64,000 bases of DNA, taken from Ilyonectria destructans (lineage: Eukaryota; Ascomycota; Sordariomycetes; Hypocreales; Nectriaceae). The notes beneath the pieces are model-generated. The model searched no databases, had not been told where the DNA came from, and saw nothing but the letters and a program-made list of their open reading frames with translations. Positions 31,995-44,294 of the stretch are shown here, piece by piece. Where the stretch lies: NCBI GenBank assembly GCA_020740775.1, contig JAHEWK010000013.1, forward strand, positions 1,860,001 through 1,924,000. The letters run 5' to 3'. How positions within the stretch are numbered: position 1 is the first letter of the stretch; each line of letters begins with the position of its first letter. Both the position numbers and the translations under genes were made by a program.

Positions 31995-34900
31995 TCATGA
32001 GACCAGTACCCATTTGAAGACCCTTCTCGTGAGCGCATACGGTTTCTGTTCATCTTAGCAAATCCAAGACAACCGAGGCATAGTCTTAGCGAAAGGATGC
32101 CGGATAATGGAAGAAGTCGGCTGGGGGACATGTAATCTGGGCATAGCAGAGTCTTTCGCGACTTGCTATTTGGCCGCCGGCATTGAGGGTTCGCACAGTA
32201 GCGTACCGCTGCCATGCCACCAGTCACTCCTTGCATCAATGGCCACGCTCGGTTCAGACTGTGGCCATGAAGGTCGGGGAGGTCCAAATCTCGCCGCAAT
32301 TCATCCACTAGGACATACGAGGCCTCAGAGAATGAAACACGTTGCCTTTCAGTAACGAGCCAATAGTCCCGGTGGTATGTTCCCAGATATACCATGACAA
32401 AGCCTCACGGTATGGGGCATCAAGCCCGGTCCCTGGCTGTGAGGCCAAGGAACCGACTTTCCGCGTCATATCCCGGCCTCACAATGAGGTTACCACCGTC
32501 CTCGGTGACTGGGGCTTTTAGCTGTCCCCTCACATTCCTACCATTTCTTTCGTCTCGTGTTAAGTCGATCGATTTATCGCGACTCGGACTGTTCGTACAA
32601 TTCGGCTGTGTGTGGTCGCTTTCGTATGTCATTTTCGTGATCTTGGCTTCCCTAAGCTTCGTCGGGGGCCTTGCTCGATCTCGAAGGCGGCTGGATTAGC
32701 TGCCTTGAAGTCACCAAGACTTGTTCGCCGATATCCTCGGTGCGGACCCAAGCATTGTGTTCAGGGCCCCAGCTTTTCCAACGCACCCAAAAGCCTTCGA
32801 AAGGCGTTGCCTTTCTTCCGAGGCCTCATGATCTGGTCCACGATGTACTGACCGTCGCCAACTTCAACGGGCCCGGGTTTTTCAAGCTCGAAGGCATCAG
32901 TGTGAGCCGGTTGGAGTTCTTGGCATGATATCACGGGGGGAATTCGCCAAGTGGGCGGCAGCTGCAGCTCGGCAGCCAGGTCGCCGATCGTACGTTGAAT
33001 TACGAAGGGCCGGGTACGTTGCTAAGAGAGCTTTCGGCTAGGCTTTTTAGGTGGGTTTTATCCATTGCGAGGCCGTAGATATACCTCATCGCCAGCTCTT
33101 AACTAAATAGGGTGATGTTCAGCATCATGCTAGCGTTTAGCTTTTGCAGCTGCGAAGTCCATCGCCAGTTGTGTCTCTTTTCTCACAGCTTCCCATAGGA
33201 AAAGGCAGGTCTGGGACCTTGTTGTCAGATGGCTTCTAAGGCTCCTCGGAGGTTGGTGCTGTAGATTTCTTCATGGGCAGACGTCCTTGTGCCCATAATA
33301 TAAGTAGGCGCCGTAAGGTTCCATTGCAGAGCTGGAAGAATCTGAACCCAGTCTGTATCAGGGCTCTTTATATAGTGAAGAGTGGAAGGCTATCTCTACG
33401 GTCTGGTTTCTTCTCTCAGAGAGGCCATCAGCTTGAGGGTGATATGCAGTTGTCATGGCAAGCTTAGTGCCAAAGAGGCTCTACGGGGTCTTCTAAAAGG
33501 GCAGGGTAAATTTAGAATTACAGTGGGACATAGTCGCCTTCAGCATGCCCCAGTCTGATAATATAAGCTATCAAATGAAGCCTGTAGCCTGGTTGCTGCT
33601 AAATAGGTTGAAGGACCTAGAATCAGAATGTATTGCTTGCTCGTCGAGCAGGTGACGGTCATTAGGGTATTGAAGGTTGGGTAACCCTCAAGGGCCTGTG
33701 GAGTGTCGGCCGAAGGCCTCGGCTGCAGGCTTACGATGTGCTTCTTTATTGCGCGTGTGAGGTTGTGGATATAGAGCTCTAATAGCCCCTTCATCATTCT
33801 CTCAATGCCGAAGTGATGTTGGTTATTGTGTGCAGTCCTAAGGAGCTCGTCCCTCATGGTATGCGATACACAGAGGCGGGTGTAGCTGTCTCTCAGAACG
33901 AACAGTGCGCCGTCTTTGGGGATATCTCCAGCGCCCTCGCTGGCCATCTGCATTGCGGCCGTGGATTCCTTGCCCAGGATCATAGTGATCATCCTCGAGA
34001 ACTTCGTATCGGTTATGTAGCCCTATTGAAAGCTGGCTTTCGTGTTGTTTGCTATGAGGGCTTCTGAGACCATCAGGACATCATCAAGGGCAGTATAATC
34101 AGGCCCCAGGCGATAAGGGTTAATATCGGTCTCGGGCGCAGTTATGCAGCTTAGGGCGTCGGGGATGAAGATCTTCTTGCTAGGCAAGTGGAAGACTTGA
34201 AGATTGTATTTGGAGAGGTAGATAGATACAACATCGAGCCTTCGGTTTGATTGATCGGTGCTCGAGGTCTGGAGTGAGGTTTTCTCAATAACCTGCTTGG
34301 GTCAGAGAGGAGGCTCTCGGCATCCCAGTTTGACTTCTTGGCTGCCCTTCTCACGACTTCCCTCTTCCGGCTAGCCTCGGGTTTTGTGGTATTCGAGACA
34401 CCGTGGTTCCTAGAAGGTGATGGCAACTTGATGTCTTCTACTAGTGGCATTTATCAGGCGAACCATCGGAGAGGGTTGGTTCCTCGACTGACGAAAGGGT
34501 CGATGACGAAAGGGTCGATGACGACGGCGTGTGCCACTGCTCCCCACCTCAACCTTCCAGTCTCGCATTGTTGGTGCCTTCTCCTAGCTTGAGGTTGCGA
34601 TAGAGTGTGCACTTTCAGAGTGGTGAAGTGAGTAGTAGTGGAATGGTATGTCAACATAACCGTGGGTAGCTTCGAGGATTGAAGGGATGTGCGGAGCCTT
34701 TTCACTGCCCACACGAGGCCGGCTACTTCGAGCTCTACAGGGCGGTAGCGAGCTTCTGCTGCTGAGAGTGTGCGGCTAAGGAAGCAAAGCGCGCAGCTGT
34801 TGCCGGAATGTGTGTGCCTGCCTTCCAGTCGTAGGCATCCCGAAGGTGGCAAAGGACTGCTTTCAAGCCTCGATGTAGGCCAGCATCAATCTGCGGGACG

Positions 34901-35395
34901 AGGCGCTTCTGAGGGTTAAGGTGGTTCAGTGTATGATTTGAAGCGATTTCGGCCTGAAGAGCCGCGAAGGCAATCCTTCCATTGGTTGTGGGGTTATAGT
35001 GAGTGTTGCGGGCGTAGGCTTTACGGCGGTTAGGGTTTCCAACGACCACCTTGCCTTCTTCTTGCCCTTTGGCTAGCAGCTTGACTTTCTATTGCCGGAG
35101 GGGCTTAATGAAGCTGTGGGTAGTAGGAGGTCGAATCGCTTATCGATGAAATCACGGTATCTGAGACCGCTAGGACAGGATCTCTGAGAGATGCGGTGCT
35201 CGTGCCAGTTATCGATCAGCGGGACTTGAAGTTCTTCGCCTTCCGCAACTCTGACAAGGCTGGTGTCAATCCAGAGATCGGTGTGATGTGATACCAGGCG
35301 AGCGGCGGCAGAGGCGAAGACCCAGTCTTTGGCAAAGATATGAATGTCTTTCTTGGTGAGGATCTTAGGTAGGTTCGGGTCTTCTGAAAGTACGT
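31995..35395 (-). mobile_element. Decayed Ty3/gypsy retrotransposon with chromodomain (chromovirus type)
   Basis: On the minus strand, in the order expected for a gypsy pol gene, several broken frames carry family signals. At about 35390-35075 there is a pre-RT segment. At about 34990-34640 comes the reverse transcriptase C-terminal/RNase H-like region, including FLSRTLSAAEARYRP, in two frames. At about 33890-33700 is the integrase HHCC zinc-binding region (HHFGIERMMKGL). Near 33430 is the integrase core segment TAYHPQADGLSERRNQ. At about 32900-32690 lies a chromodomain split by a frameshift (PGPVEVGDGQYIVDQI, then WVRWKSWGPEHNAW). There are several stops and frame changes, so it is inactive. 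LTRs were not identified. The upstream end abuts the Helitron fragment near 35.4 kb. Confidence 0.8.
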
Positions 35396-37459
35396 TTGAT
35401 AGGGGATGCCAAGAGGAGTGATCCAATGGACACCGGCGGCAGGTCATGTCCAGTCTCATCCGTCGCATCAGGATCAAGCAATGCCGTTCAACAGCAAGGA
35501 CTGATGGAGAACGTGATAGAGGACGTAGTGGGAAACATGACGGCGGCGTCGCCAAACCAGGTCTCCGCTATGGCCAACCCAGCCAAAGGCAACCACAGGG
35601 TTCCCCGAAACTAGCGAGCTAGTTTACCCAAACCCCAGGCCAATTTAGCAAATCCAAGAGGGGAGACACCTATGGAGCTTCTCGGTGGTGGTATGCGGAA
35701 GGGCGGCGAAGCAGCAGACGCAGGGGGGGTAGGGAACCATCCTAAGCGTCGCCTCGGAAGGCCAAGGACCCGAACTCAAGCCTTCGTCGCCGGGCAAGAT
35801 ATAGTACGAGCAAGAGGATGCGCATTCGGAGGAGATATTGTGGCCAGGCGGCGCAGACCCAGAAGCGTGTGGAGCGTACGGCGACCTGCGCAACCAGGAG
35901 GAGCGCAAGAGCATCAAGCTTGGAGAGATATCGCCCCGGCGACGTCCCTGCCGGTACTGGAGGTCCTGGCAGAGCCAGTGACCAATCCAGAGTTAGAGAT
36001 AATATCGACCTCGAATGTGTGCTGGAGAAGGAGGAGGACGAACCAGGTCGCCAGAGAAGGACTGCCAGCGAAAGGGATTCGCTCGGGCGTCCGCAAGGAA
36101 AGAATGAAAGAGAGGGAAGAGAATCTTACCAGTTTATTACGCTACCCAAATGAAGAATTCGCCGAGAAGAAATAGCTGTCCCGGAGGGCACACCAGTCCC
36201 GCACGAGAGGAAGGTGTCCACAGTGCAATCGATCTACAAAGATTTTCACAATACCGAGACGTTTCCTGTGTGCGACGGTCCCTCCTCACCCTTTTTCAGT
36301 TGCAAATACTTCCCCGTTGGCTGCGATGTTCTGGCCTGCCTAGAATGCGCAAGGTGCCTGACGAGGGGTTATCTGTTAACCACCGCCCGGCTGCATGTTC
36401 GCCTAGGGTATGAACATATGCTCCCAGATGAACTGAAAGATCTGACCCCGGTGGAGGAGAAACTCACTAGCCTAAACTCATGCTACGGCTTTATCACAAA
36501 GTATAGCATCAGGGATGACCAACGTCAGGGTGTCACGTACCCAAAACACGTCAAGGGATACATTACAGTGTTCCCGAATAATGAGGAGCTAGCCACTAAG
36601 ATTTCGCCTCATCCCATCGTCAAGGTTATGGACGAGATACATGTATGGCATGGTGCGCGGAAGCCAGGACCCCAGGACCGAGTGATCTGTCAAGACTCCT
36701 GTTCGTACGGCGCCGTGTTGCCAAGAGGGAGCTAGCTTGGCTGGAGAGGAATAACCCTCACTATAGGGACGTCGAGATCGACAAGGCAGAGGTGAACAGC
36801 TAGAGAGCTCCACCTCACAATATGCCGTCGCAAATCCTTCAGCCTATGGAGCGCAACGAGCCGTCTGCCTGGGGAAAGGCGTGCACAGTGCAGATTGTAC
36901 CGCCTGCCGAGTGCGGGATAGACGATGAGGATGCTGTGGACGTCGACGAAGTCGTAGCCATGCTCAAGGGTGAATAGCAAGGAGGAGTTGAGTGTTGCTA
37001 TCAGGAAGCGAGCTGGGGCATCGAAGTGCTGTTCAGCGACGGATGCAGCGACGGAGCGAATGCGGAGGCGGTTATCGATGAGATTAGTTCATCCAGAATG
37101 TTTGCGCTCAACGCCCGGCCGGATGTTACAGACGCAGACAGGCTGCCATTTGCCTGGGAAGTTGTGGGGGAGGACGGAGAACAAGAAGCAGGGCAAGTTG
37201 TCGGGGAGCAGAGGAGAACGGGGGGATGGGCAGGGTCAGCATCTGTCCGGCAAGGCCTCGACATGGAGCCATTCATTCTGTGTCCCGGGCCGAGGACTTT
37301 ACCGACTCGTCCGACCACTGGTTCTTCGCAAAGCCATTTCCGATCCTGTTCCCGTTTGGCATAGGCGGCCCTCGGCTGGCAGAGGAAAGCATCGACGAAG
37401 GCGCTGATGCGCCTGCGAGGAGTCTCCTGGCATCGCGGACCATGAGCCTTATAGCATAG
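35396..37459 (+). mobile_element. Decayed 5' part of a Helitron (rolling-circle transposon)
   Basis: The frame 36214-36735 and its continuation carry the N-terminal region of fungal Helitron helicase-like proteins (DUF6570-type). Visible parts are a Cys-rich segment with CLECARCL, then LPDELKDLTPVEEKL, YPKHVKGYITVFPN and IHVWHG. The following frames still read ERNNPHYRDVEID and MERNEPSAWGKA, then HWFFAKPFPILFPFG near 37320-37370, where the conserved part that precedes the Rep region should begin. Several frameshifts and stops are present. The Rep (HUH) and helicase domains are absent from the window, so this is a truncated copy. The 5' boundary is uncertain (35396-35672). Confidence 0.75.
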
Positions 37460-37794
37460 GCGGAGACGGTACGAGACGCTATTACAGCCGCTTTGTAACC
37501 CATTCATTATGTCTTTGCCTTCTAATACAAGTAGGTATCCCCTCCAGCGGGTGACAGACATGGCACAAATAAAGATCCTGGCCCGCAAAGACATGCAACT
37601 TCCTTCCGACAACCACTTAATATGTCCCAATCGCGTTCTTACAGCTTCCCAAAACAAATGCCTATGCCTTGATGCAAGGAAATGAGAGGTTAAGTCAGAC
37701 ACATGTCGAGTAGAGTACCTCTTTTTAGTGTGCCATGTGTCCTGTCCCATTTGCTCCCCAGTAAGAAGCTCACCGGAACGCACACGGCATTACA
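37460..37794. other. Interval between Helitron remnant and copy B, no gene
   Basis: About 335 bp. The long minus-strand open frame here (37001-37783) is antisense to the Helitron remnant and shows no family signal. Confidence 0.4.
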
Positions 37795-37961
37795 CTTGGG
37801 CTGATCCCAATACTCCTTCCCAAGTCAAACTCGCAGCCACCTGCCAGACATCTGCCAGACACCTGGAAACCTGAGCCATCAGGCGACCAGGGCTTATGCA
37901 CTTTCTGAGGCACACAAGAAAATATATTTTAGTCTCTTATCCCTCCACAACAGTCATCATC

Positions 37962-38153
37962 CTCTTTGACCGACGCACCAAGGCACAACACAACAGTCAT
38001 TCTCTTTGACCGACGCGACCAAGGTACAACACAACAGTCATTCTCTTTGACCGACGCACCAAGGCACAACACAACAGTCATTCTCTTTGACCGACGCTAC
38101 CAAGGTACAACATAACAATCATCATCCTCTTTGAGCGATGCGACCAAGAGACT
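37962..38153 (+). repeat. Tandem array in the copy B promoter or leader (period about 40 bp)
   Basis: Five units start with CTCTTTGACCGACGC or a near variant at 37962, 38002, 38043, 38083 and 38127 (spacings 40, 41, 40, 44). The last unit runs straight into the donor of the 5'-UTR intron at 38154, as in copy A. The array is therefore either just upstream of, or within, the transcribed leader. Confidence 0.85.
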
Positions 38154-38216
38154 GTAAGTCCTACTTTCGCTCCCACCTTCACTCTTTTGCATGATTCACT
38201 GCTAACTAAGATATAG
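38154..38216 (+). promoter_or_regulatory. 5'-UTR intron of the copy B gene
   Basis: Donor GTAAGT at 38154, branch site TGCTAACTAAG, acceptor TAG at 38214-38216, immediately followed by the ATG. Copy A has the same intron (donor near 26771, acceptor at 26849), with the branch site GCTAACTAAG conserved. Confidence 0.7.
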
Positions 38217-38501
38217 ATGTACCGCTTTAATTTCTATGGCGGGGCGGCAGCTGGGGCTGGGGACCAGGGTGGTGTGGCGGCAGCTGGGGGTGGTGGTGGC
38301 AGCGGTGGTGGTCATGGCGGTGCCGGTAGCGGGCTTGGCGGAGGAGTCTATGAGCCCTTCACCAGCAAATGCCGGATTGTAAGTCTTTATCTATCCAACT
38401 ACCCAGGTTGCCAGGTATACCTTTAGATGGAGTGTATAAGATTCCTAATAATATAATAGTGTAAGAAGAAAGGCCACAAGGCCTTAGAGTGCTCCATTTA
38501 G
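38217..38501 (+). CDS. Small glycine-rich CCHC zinc-knuckle protein (element-encoded)
   Basis: Two exons (38217-38378 and 38460-38501) encode 67 aa. Residues 1-45 are Gly/Ala-rich (MYRFNFYGGAAAGAG... then GGGG runs). They are followed by YEPFTSKCRI, and after the intron CKKKGHKALECSI and a stop. The splice completes one C-x2-C-x4-H-x4-C zinc knuckle, the nucleic-acid-binding motif of retroelement Gag and CNBP-type proteins. The 81-nt intron is phase 0 and falls exactly between the Ile before the second Cys and that Cys, the same site as in copies A and C. No transposase or polymerase is attached. A function in RNA or DNA binding is inferred from the knuckle alone. Compared with copies A and C, the stop comes right after the knuckle, so the QLRQ tail is lost. 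Confidence 0.6.
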
Positions 38502-39938
38502 GCCACATCCTCCGATTAAAAGTCCCAAGATGGGCCACGAGAGACTCGCAATCCTGACTACGACGCCAGCTCCATAAACTCCTTGCTTCCTGCAATGGAG
38601 TGCCTTCATGCCTTTACATATGAAGCTAAGGCATGCTCTAGTGCCCAAGGAGCTGAGAGTCACACTCCTCCGCGAATCTTGGCAATGCAGGAAGCTATGG
38701 ATCCTGTACCTCGTGCACCGCAGAAGATCCCTGGCGATAAAGGAAGACACTCTGGATGAGTGGATGTGGCAGAGTGTCTGAGAAGCCATCGAACCACCCT
38801 GGAGTCGCTACACATCGATCTAAGATGCATCTGCTCCTCTCGCCCCGATGGTCTAGGCTCATATCTTGCCCAAATCAAAGTGTCCCCAGCTTAACCGAGT
38901 TCCCTGTTGTGCAAGGCCTATTTCTTGGCACGTTTTCGATCCACATACGCAGGACCAACTAAGATCACGCGACCATGCTCGTCCATATTTTGTCCGCCTC
39001 AGCTGCGCCGCTCTGCCTCCCCGGTCGTACGGATAATTATTCCCGCCTGCAAAACGACTTGCGCCGCCTTGCTGGCGTAGAAGGGCGGGATCCCACGCAA
39101 TTCCACAAGCTCAAACCCGTCAAATACGATCCTGGGCAAGCTTCCCGAGCTGAAGTGGATAAGATGCCCTACCACAGCTAGCGTTGTAGCGTGGTAGCGT
39201 GGGCTTTGGGAGTGACAGCTGGCCAGTGATCTATCGTGGTCGCGTCACCCCCGGTGGGTCGGGAACAAGATGGCCTCGACGATTTGGAATTGTCTTACGA
39301 CATCCGCCAGCTCCCACCGAATGGCTGGAATTCCGCATTGGGTGAGCCTCCAGATGATCATCTGTGAAGGGCTGTCAGCATTGACCAGACGAACGGGCCA
39401 CGAGGCCGGGGGAAAGGAGATTGGGCTGGGTCAAGAACGAGACCAGAGTAAACCCGTTTCGTCAATACGAATATCAATAGTCTCATTTTGCTTTTATCAA
39501 TCTTTGTGATTTGCTCTTATACCTGTAAACCTTCGGGCTATGTCGGCTGGCTCCTTGGCATCCTGCAGGATTCGTCACCCCAAAAGCAATGGCCAACATC
39601 TCGGCTGACCCATTCACCACGGCCAAACCTATTTTATTGGCAGCCATGGGCGGAACTGTTGCGTTGGTCCATTGCAGCGTCACAGAAGAAGCGGACGGCA
39701 AGAAAAGCTGAACTATTTGCCTCAAGCACGGGCCTCAGCAGGCGCTGTAACTTCCCTCGAGGGACCTGCGGTGAGTTGCCGCCAACCTAATTATCTCCAT
39801 CATCTCGGTCTTCTCGGCCGTCTCTCGGTCGTAACGCGTTGAAACACCCTCACGATCACCACTCTCCGCTTCCGATCCCGGAGCGGCCGGCCTCGATTCA
39901 TCAACATCAACTCCGCAAAGAAGCCAGAATCGGCAAAA
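38502..39938. other. Intergenic to the F-box gene; right edge of the island
   Basis: About 1.4 kb. Scattered short open frames on both strands without domain signals. The last few hundred bases should hold the promoter and leader of the F-box gene. Confidence 0.45.
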
Positions 39939-41492
39939 ATGCCTGGACTACTCGATCTTTCAACCGAGACACTATGTCTTGTTTTTAGACACCTTTGCCT
40001 GCATTGCCAGGGCGAGTACGCCCTGCCGTACTGCCCAAGCCATCACCATTACGACCACCCCCAACAACAACCGAATGCACCATCATGGTACGGCGCCACC
40101 CGCCAGGAGCTTTTCTCTTTATGCCTTGTGTCGAGGAGGATTCGAGATATTGCCCAAGATATCCTTTACCATGAATTCGTCCTCGACTGGGGTAGCACTT
40201 GGCGGGCTAACTATTCGTGGGATGGCCGGCTAGCATCCTTTATGCGGACTGTATCCCAGCGACGCGACCTCGCAGACCGCGTCCGAAGCGTCTCGCTCTC
40301 GTGGTCCCTTTTGGATCCCATCGGCGACGACGAAGCTCGGGATACACTAAAATCAGTAGCAGAAGCACGCGACATCCATCTCCGATGGCTCTGGAAACAG
40401 CGATCACACTCCACATCGGGCGGCGAGAGGTACAAGAGGTTTCTCTCGTTCTTCCTCGATAATCCAAAACACTACGACGATGGCCCTAGGTCAACCTCCG
40501 ACTGCAACCTCACAATCTATGCGCCCCGACGATCATGGATTTCGGTCGAGCTATTCTCCCTGTTGATGTCGCTTCTCCCGAACTTGGAGCATCTACGCCA
40601 TGTCGGCCTCGAAAGACGATGCCTGTGGCCGATGATGGGAATATCTCCAGCCTCCTTACACGCCCTTGGCGTTGAATCGATGCCCCTCAAGTCCCTCGAT
40701 TTAGACTGCCACGACTTGACTCTTCTTCGTTTGGCTGAGAATCTGGAGGAGCTTAGTCTACATACCAGCATTATCCACGATGATGCTCCTTCAATGCCGA
40801 ACTTGAAGACACTCCGTGTAACTGACGTCAGACTGCGCAAGAACTCGCTTGAGCACCTCCTGTCATGCTGCACCGGGGCTCTGGAGACGTTTGTGTACGA
40901 GGCCAGAGAGCCCATTGACTTGGACATTCAGGACGTCATTGCCATGGTGGAGGGGGGTGACTACCCCGGTAGCAACCACTTCCAGCCGTCCGATGCGGTG
41001 GAGTGTCTCCGCAGTCATCGAAAATCACTACGGACGCTCCACCTAGATCTTCGCCGCAGAACGTACGATGATGTAGGGACGGAGCCAATTTGCAGCCTCA
41101 AGGACTTTACTGCACTAGAAAGCTTGTTTTTGTGCTCGATGGATATCTACAACGACAGGTTGGACCCGCGGACGGACAATTATGCCCTCGCCGATCGCCT
41201 TCCAAAGTCGCTTGAGGCACTCTACCTCGCAGCACACAGCCAAGGCCACAAAGTCCGCCTGGGAAGGGGGCTGCTTGGCCTCAGCAATATCTTGGAGTAT
41301 CGCCGGGAGCAATTGCCCAATCTTCGAAGCATTTGGTGTGATGACATTGAGCGGTTCGAGGAGGCGTTGATGCGGTATAGGATGACGACGGCCGGAGTGG
41401 ATTTCGGATATGAGAAGTGGCCACGGATGGCCGACGGTCGGTATCCCAAGTTGTTTTCTCCACCAGGTCCCATAACGGACGAGGACCTTTAG
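39939..41492 (+). CDS. F-box protein with leucine-rich-repeat-like C-terminus
   Basis: Intronless, 517 aa, with a start ATG in good context (AAAAATGCC). The N-terminus LLDLSTETLCLVFRHL matches the first helix of an F-box. Its second half, LFSLCLVSRRIRDIAQDILYHEF, follows after an insert of about 40 residues rich in His/Pro/Gln, an unusual split of the motif. Residues 210-450 contain irregular Leu-rich segments (LKSLDLDCHDLTLLRLAENLEELSL, SLRTLHLDLRRR, ALESLFLCSMDIY) resembling LRR-like folds of fungal F-box proteins. The F-box would bind Skp1 in an SCF ubiquitin ligase, and the C-terminal part would select the substrate, which is unknown. Confidence 0.8.
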   Translation: MPGLLDLSTETLCLVFRHLCLHCQGEYALPYCPSHHHYDHPQQQPNAPSWYGATRQELFSLCLVSRRIRDIAQDILYHEFVLDWGSTWRANYSWDGRLASFMRTVSQRRDLADRVRSVSLSWSLLDPIGDDEARDTLKSVAEARDIHLRWLWKQRSHSTSGGERYKRFLSFFLDNPKHYDDGPRSTSDCNLTIYAPRRSWISVELFSLLMSLLPNLEHLRHVGLERRCLWPMMGISPASLHALGVESMPLKSLDLDCHDLTLLRLAENLEELSLHTSIIHDDAPSMPNLKTLRVTDVRLRKNSLEHLLSCCTGALETFVYEAREPIDLDIQDVIAMVEGGDYPGSNHFQPSDAVECLRSHRKSLRTLHLDLRRRTYDDVGTEPICSLKDFTALESLFLCSMDIYNDRLDPRTDNYALADRLPKSLEALYLAAHSQGHKVRLGRGLLGLSNILEYRREQLPNLRSIWCDDIERFEEALMRYRMTTAGVDFGYEKWPRMADGRYPKLFSPPGPITDEDL

Positions 41493-43900
<2,408 letters not shown>

Positions 43901-44294
43901 GAATTTGGTTCCCGGAGAACAAGGAGTAAGATGTGAGTTTTTCGGGATGATGTGACGGGTCACAGGGCAAAGAGTGAACAGGACAAACAGAGTTGGAGCA
44001 ACAAATGCAGCTTGTGAGGGAGAACGATGAGGAATCGAGACAAAATGTCCCAACAGACGTAGTCAAACGGATGAAGTAGAGGAGAAGGAAGAATTTGACG
44101 ATTCAACGGCCAACGTGGTATATATTTTCTTTTGCTCGCAAGACACTCCTTGATATGATTCCCGACATCACAATATTCTTCAAGTGCACTTTTACCCACT
44201 CATCTTTGTCTTTCTTTTCAAAGCACTTTTGAAAACCCATGCAAATATCCACCCGTCCGATAGCACCGGCCGGTCCTGTTAACTCTCTCCCGCT
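43901..44294. other. Convergent 3' interval
   Basis: About 390 bp between the convergent epimerase (+) and DAHP synthase (-) genes; no gene seen. It must hold both 3' UTRs. Confidence 0.55.

Larger units (their letters stand above)
37795..38501 (+). mobile_element. Zinc-knuckle element, copy B (intact)
   Basis: A full unit: a leader shared with copy A (AAACTCGCAGCCACC..GCCAGACACCTGGAA..CTGAG), a five-unit tandem array (37962-38153), a 5'-UTR intron, and a two-exon gene. No target-site duplication or terminal repeat could be defined, so the true ends are unknown and the coordinates cover only the part similar to copy A. Confidence 0.65.

Noticed and set aside
37001..37783. 260-codon minus-strand frame
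   Set aside because: Antisense to the Helitron remnant, whose plus-strand peptides match a known family.
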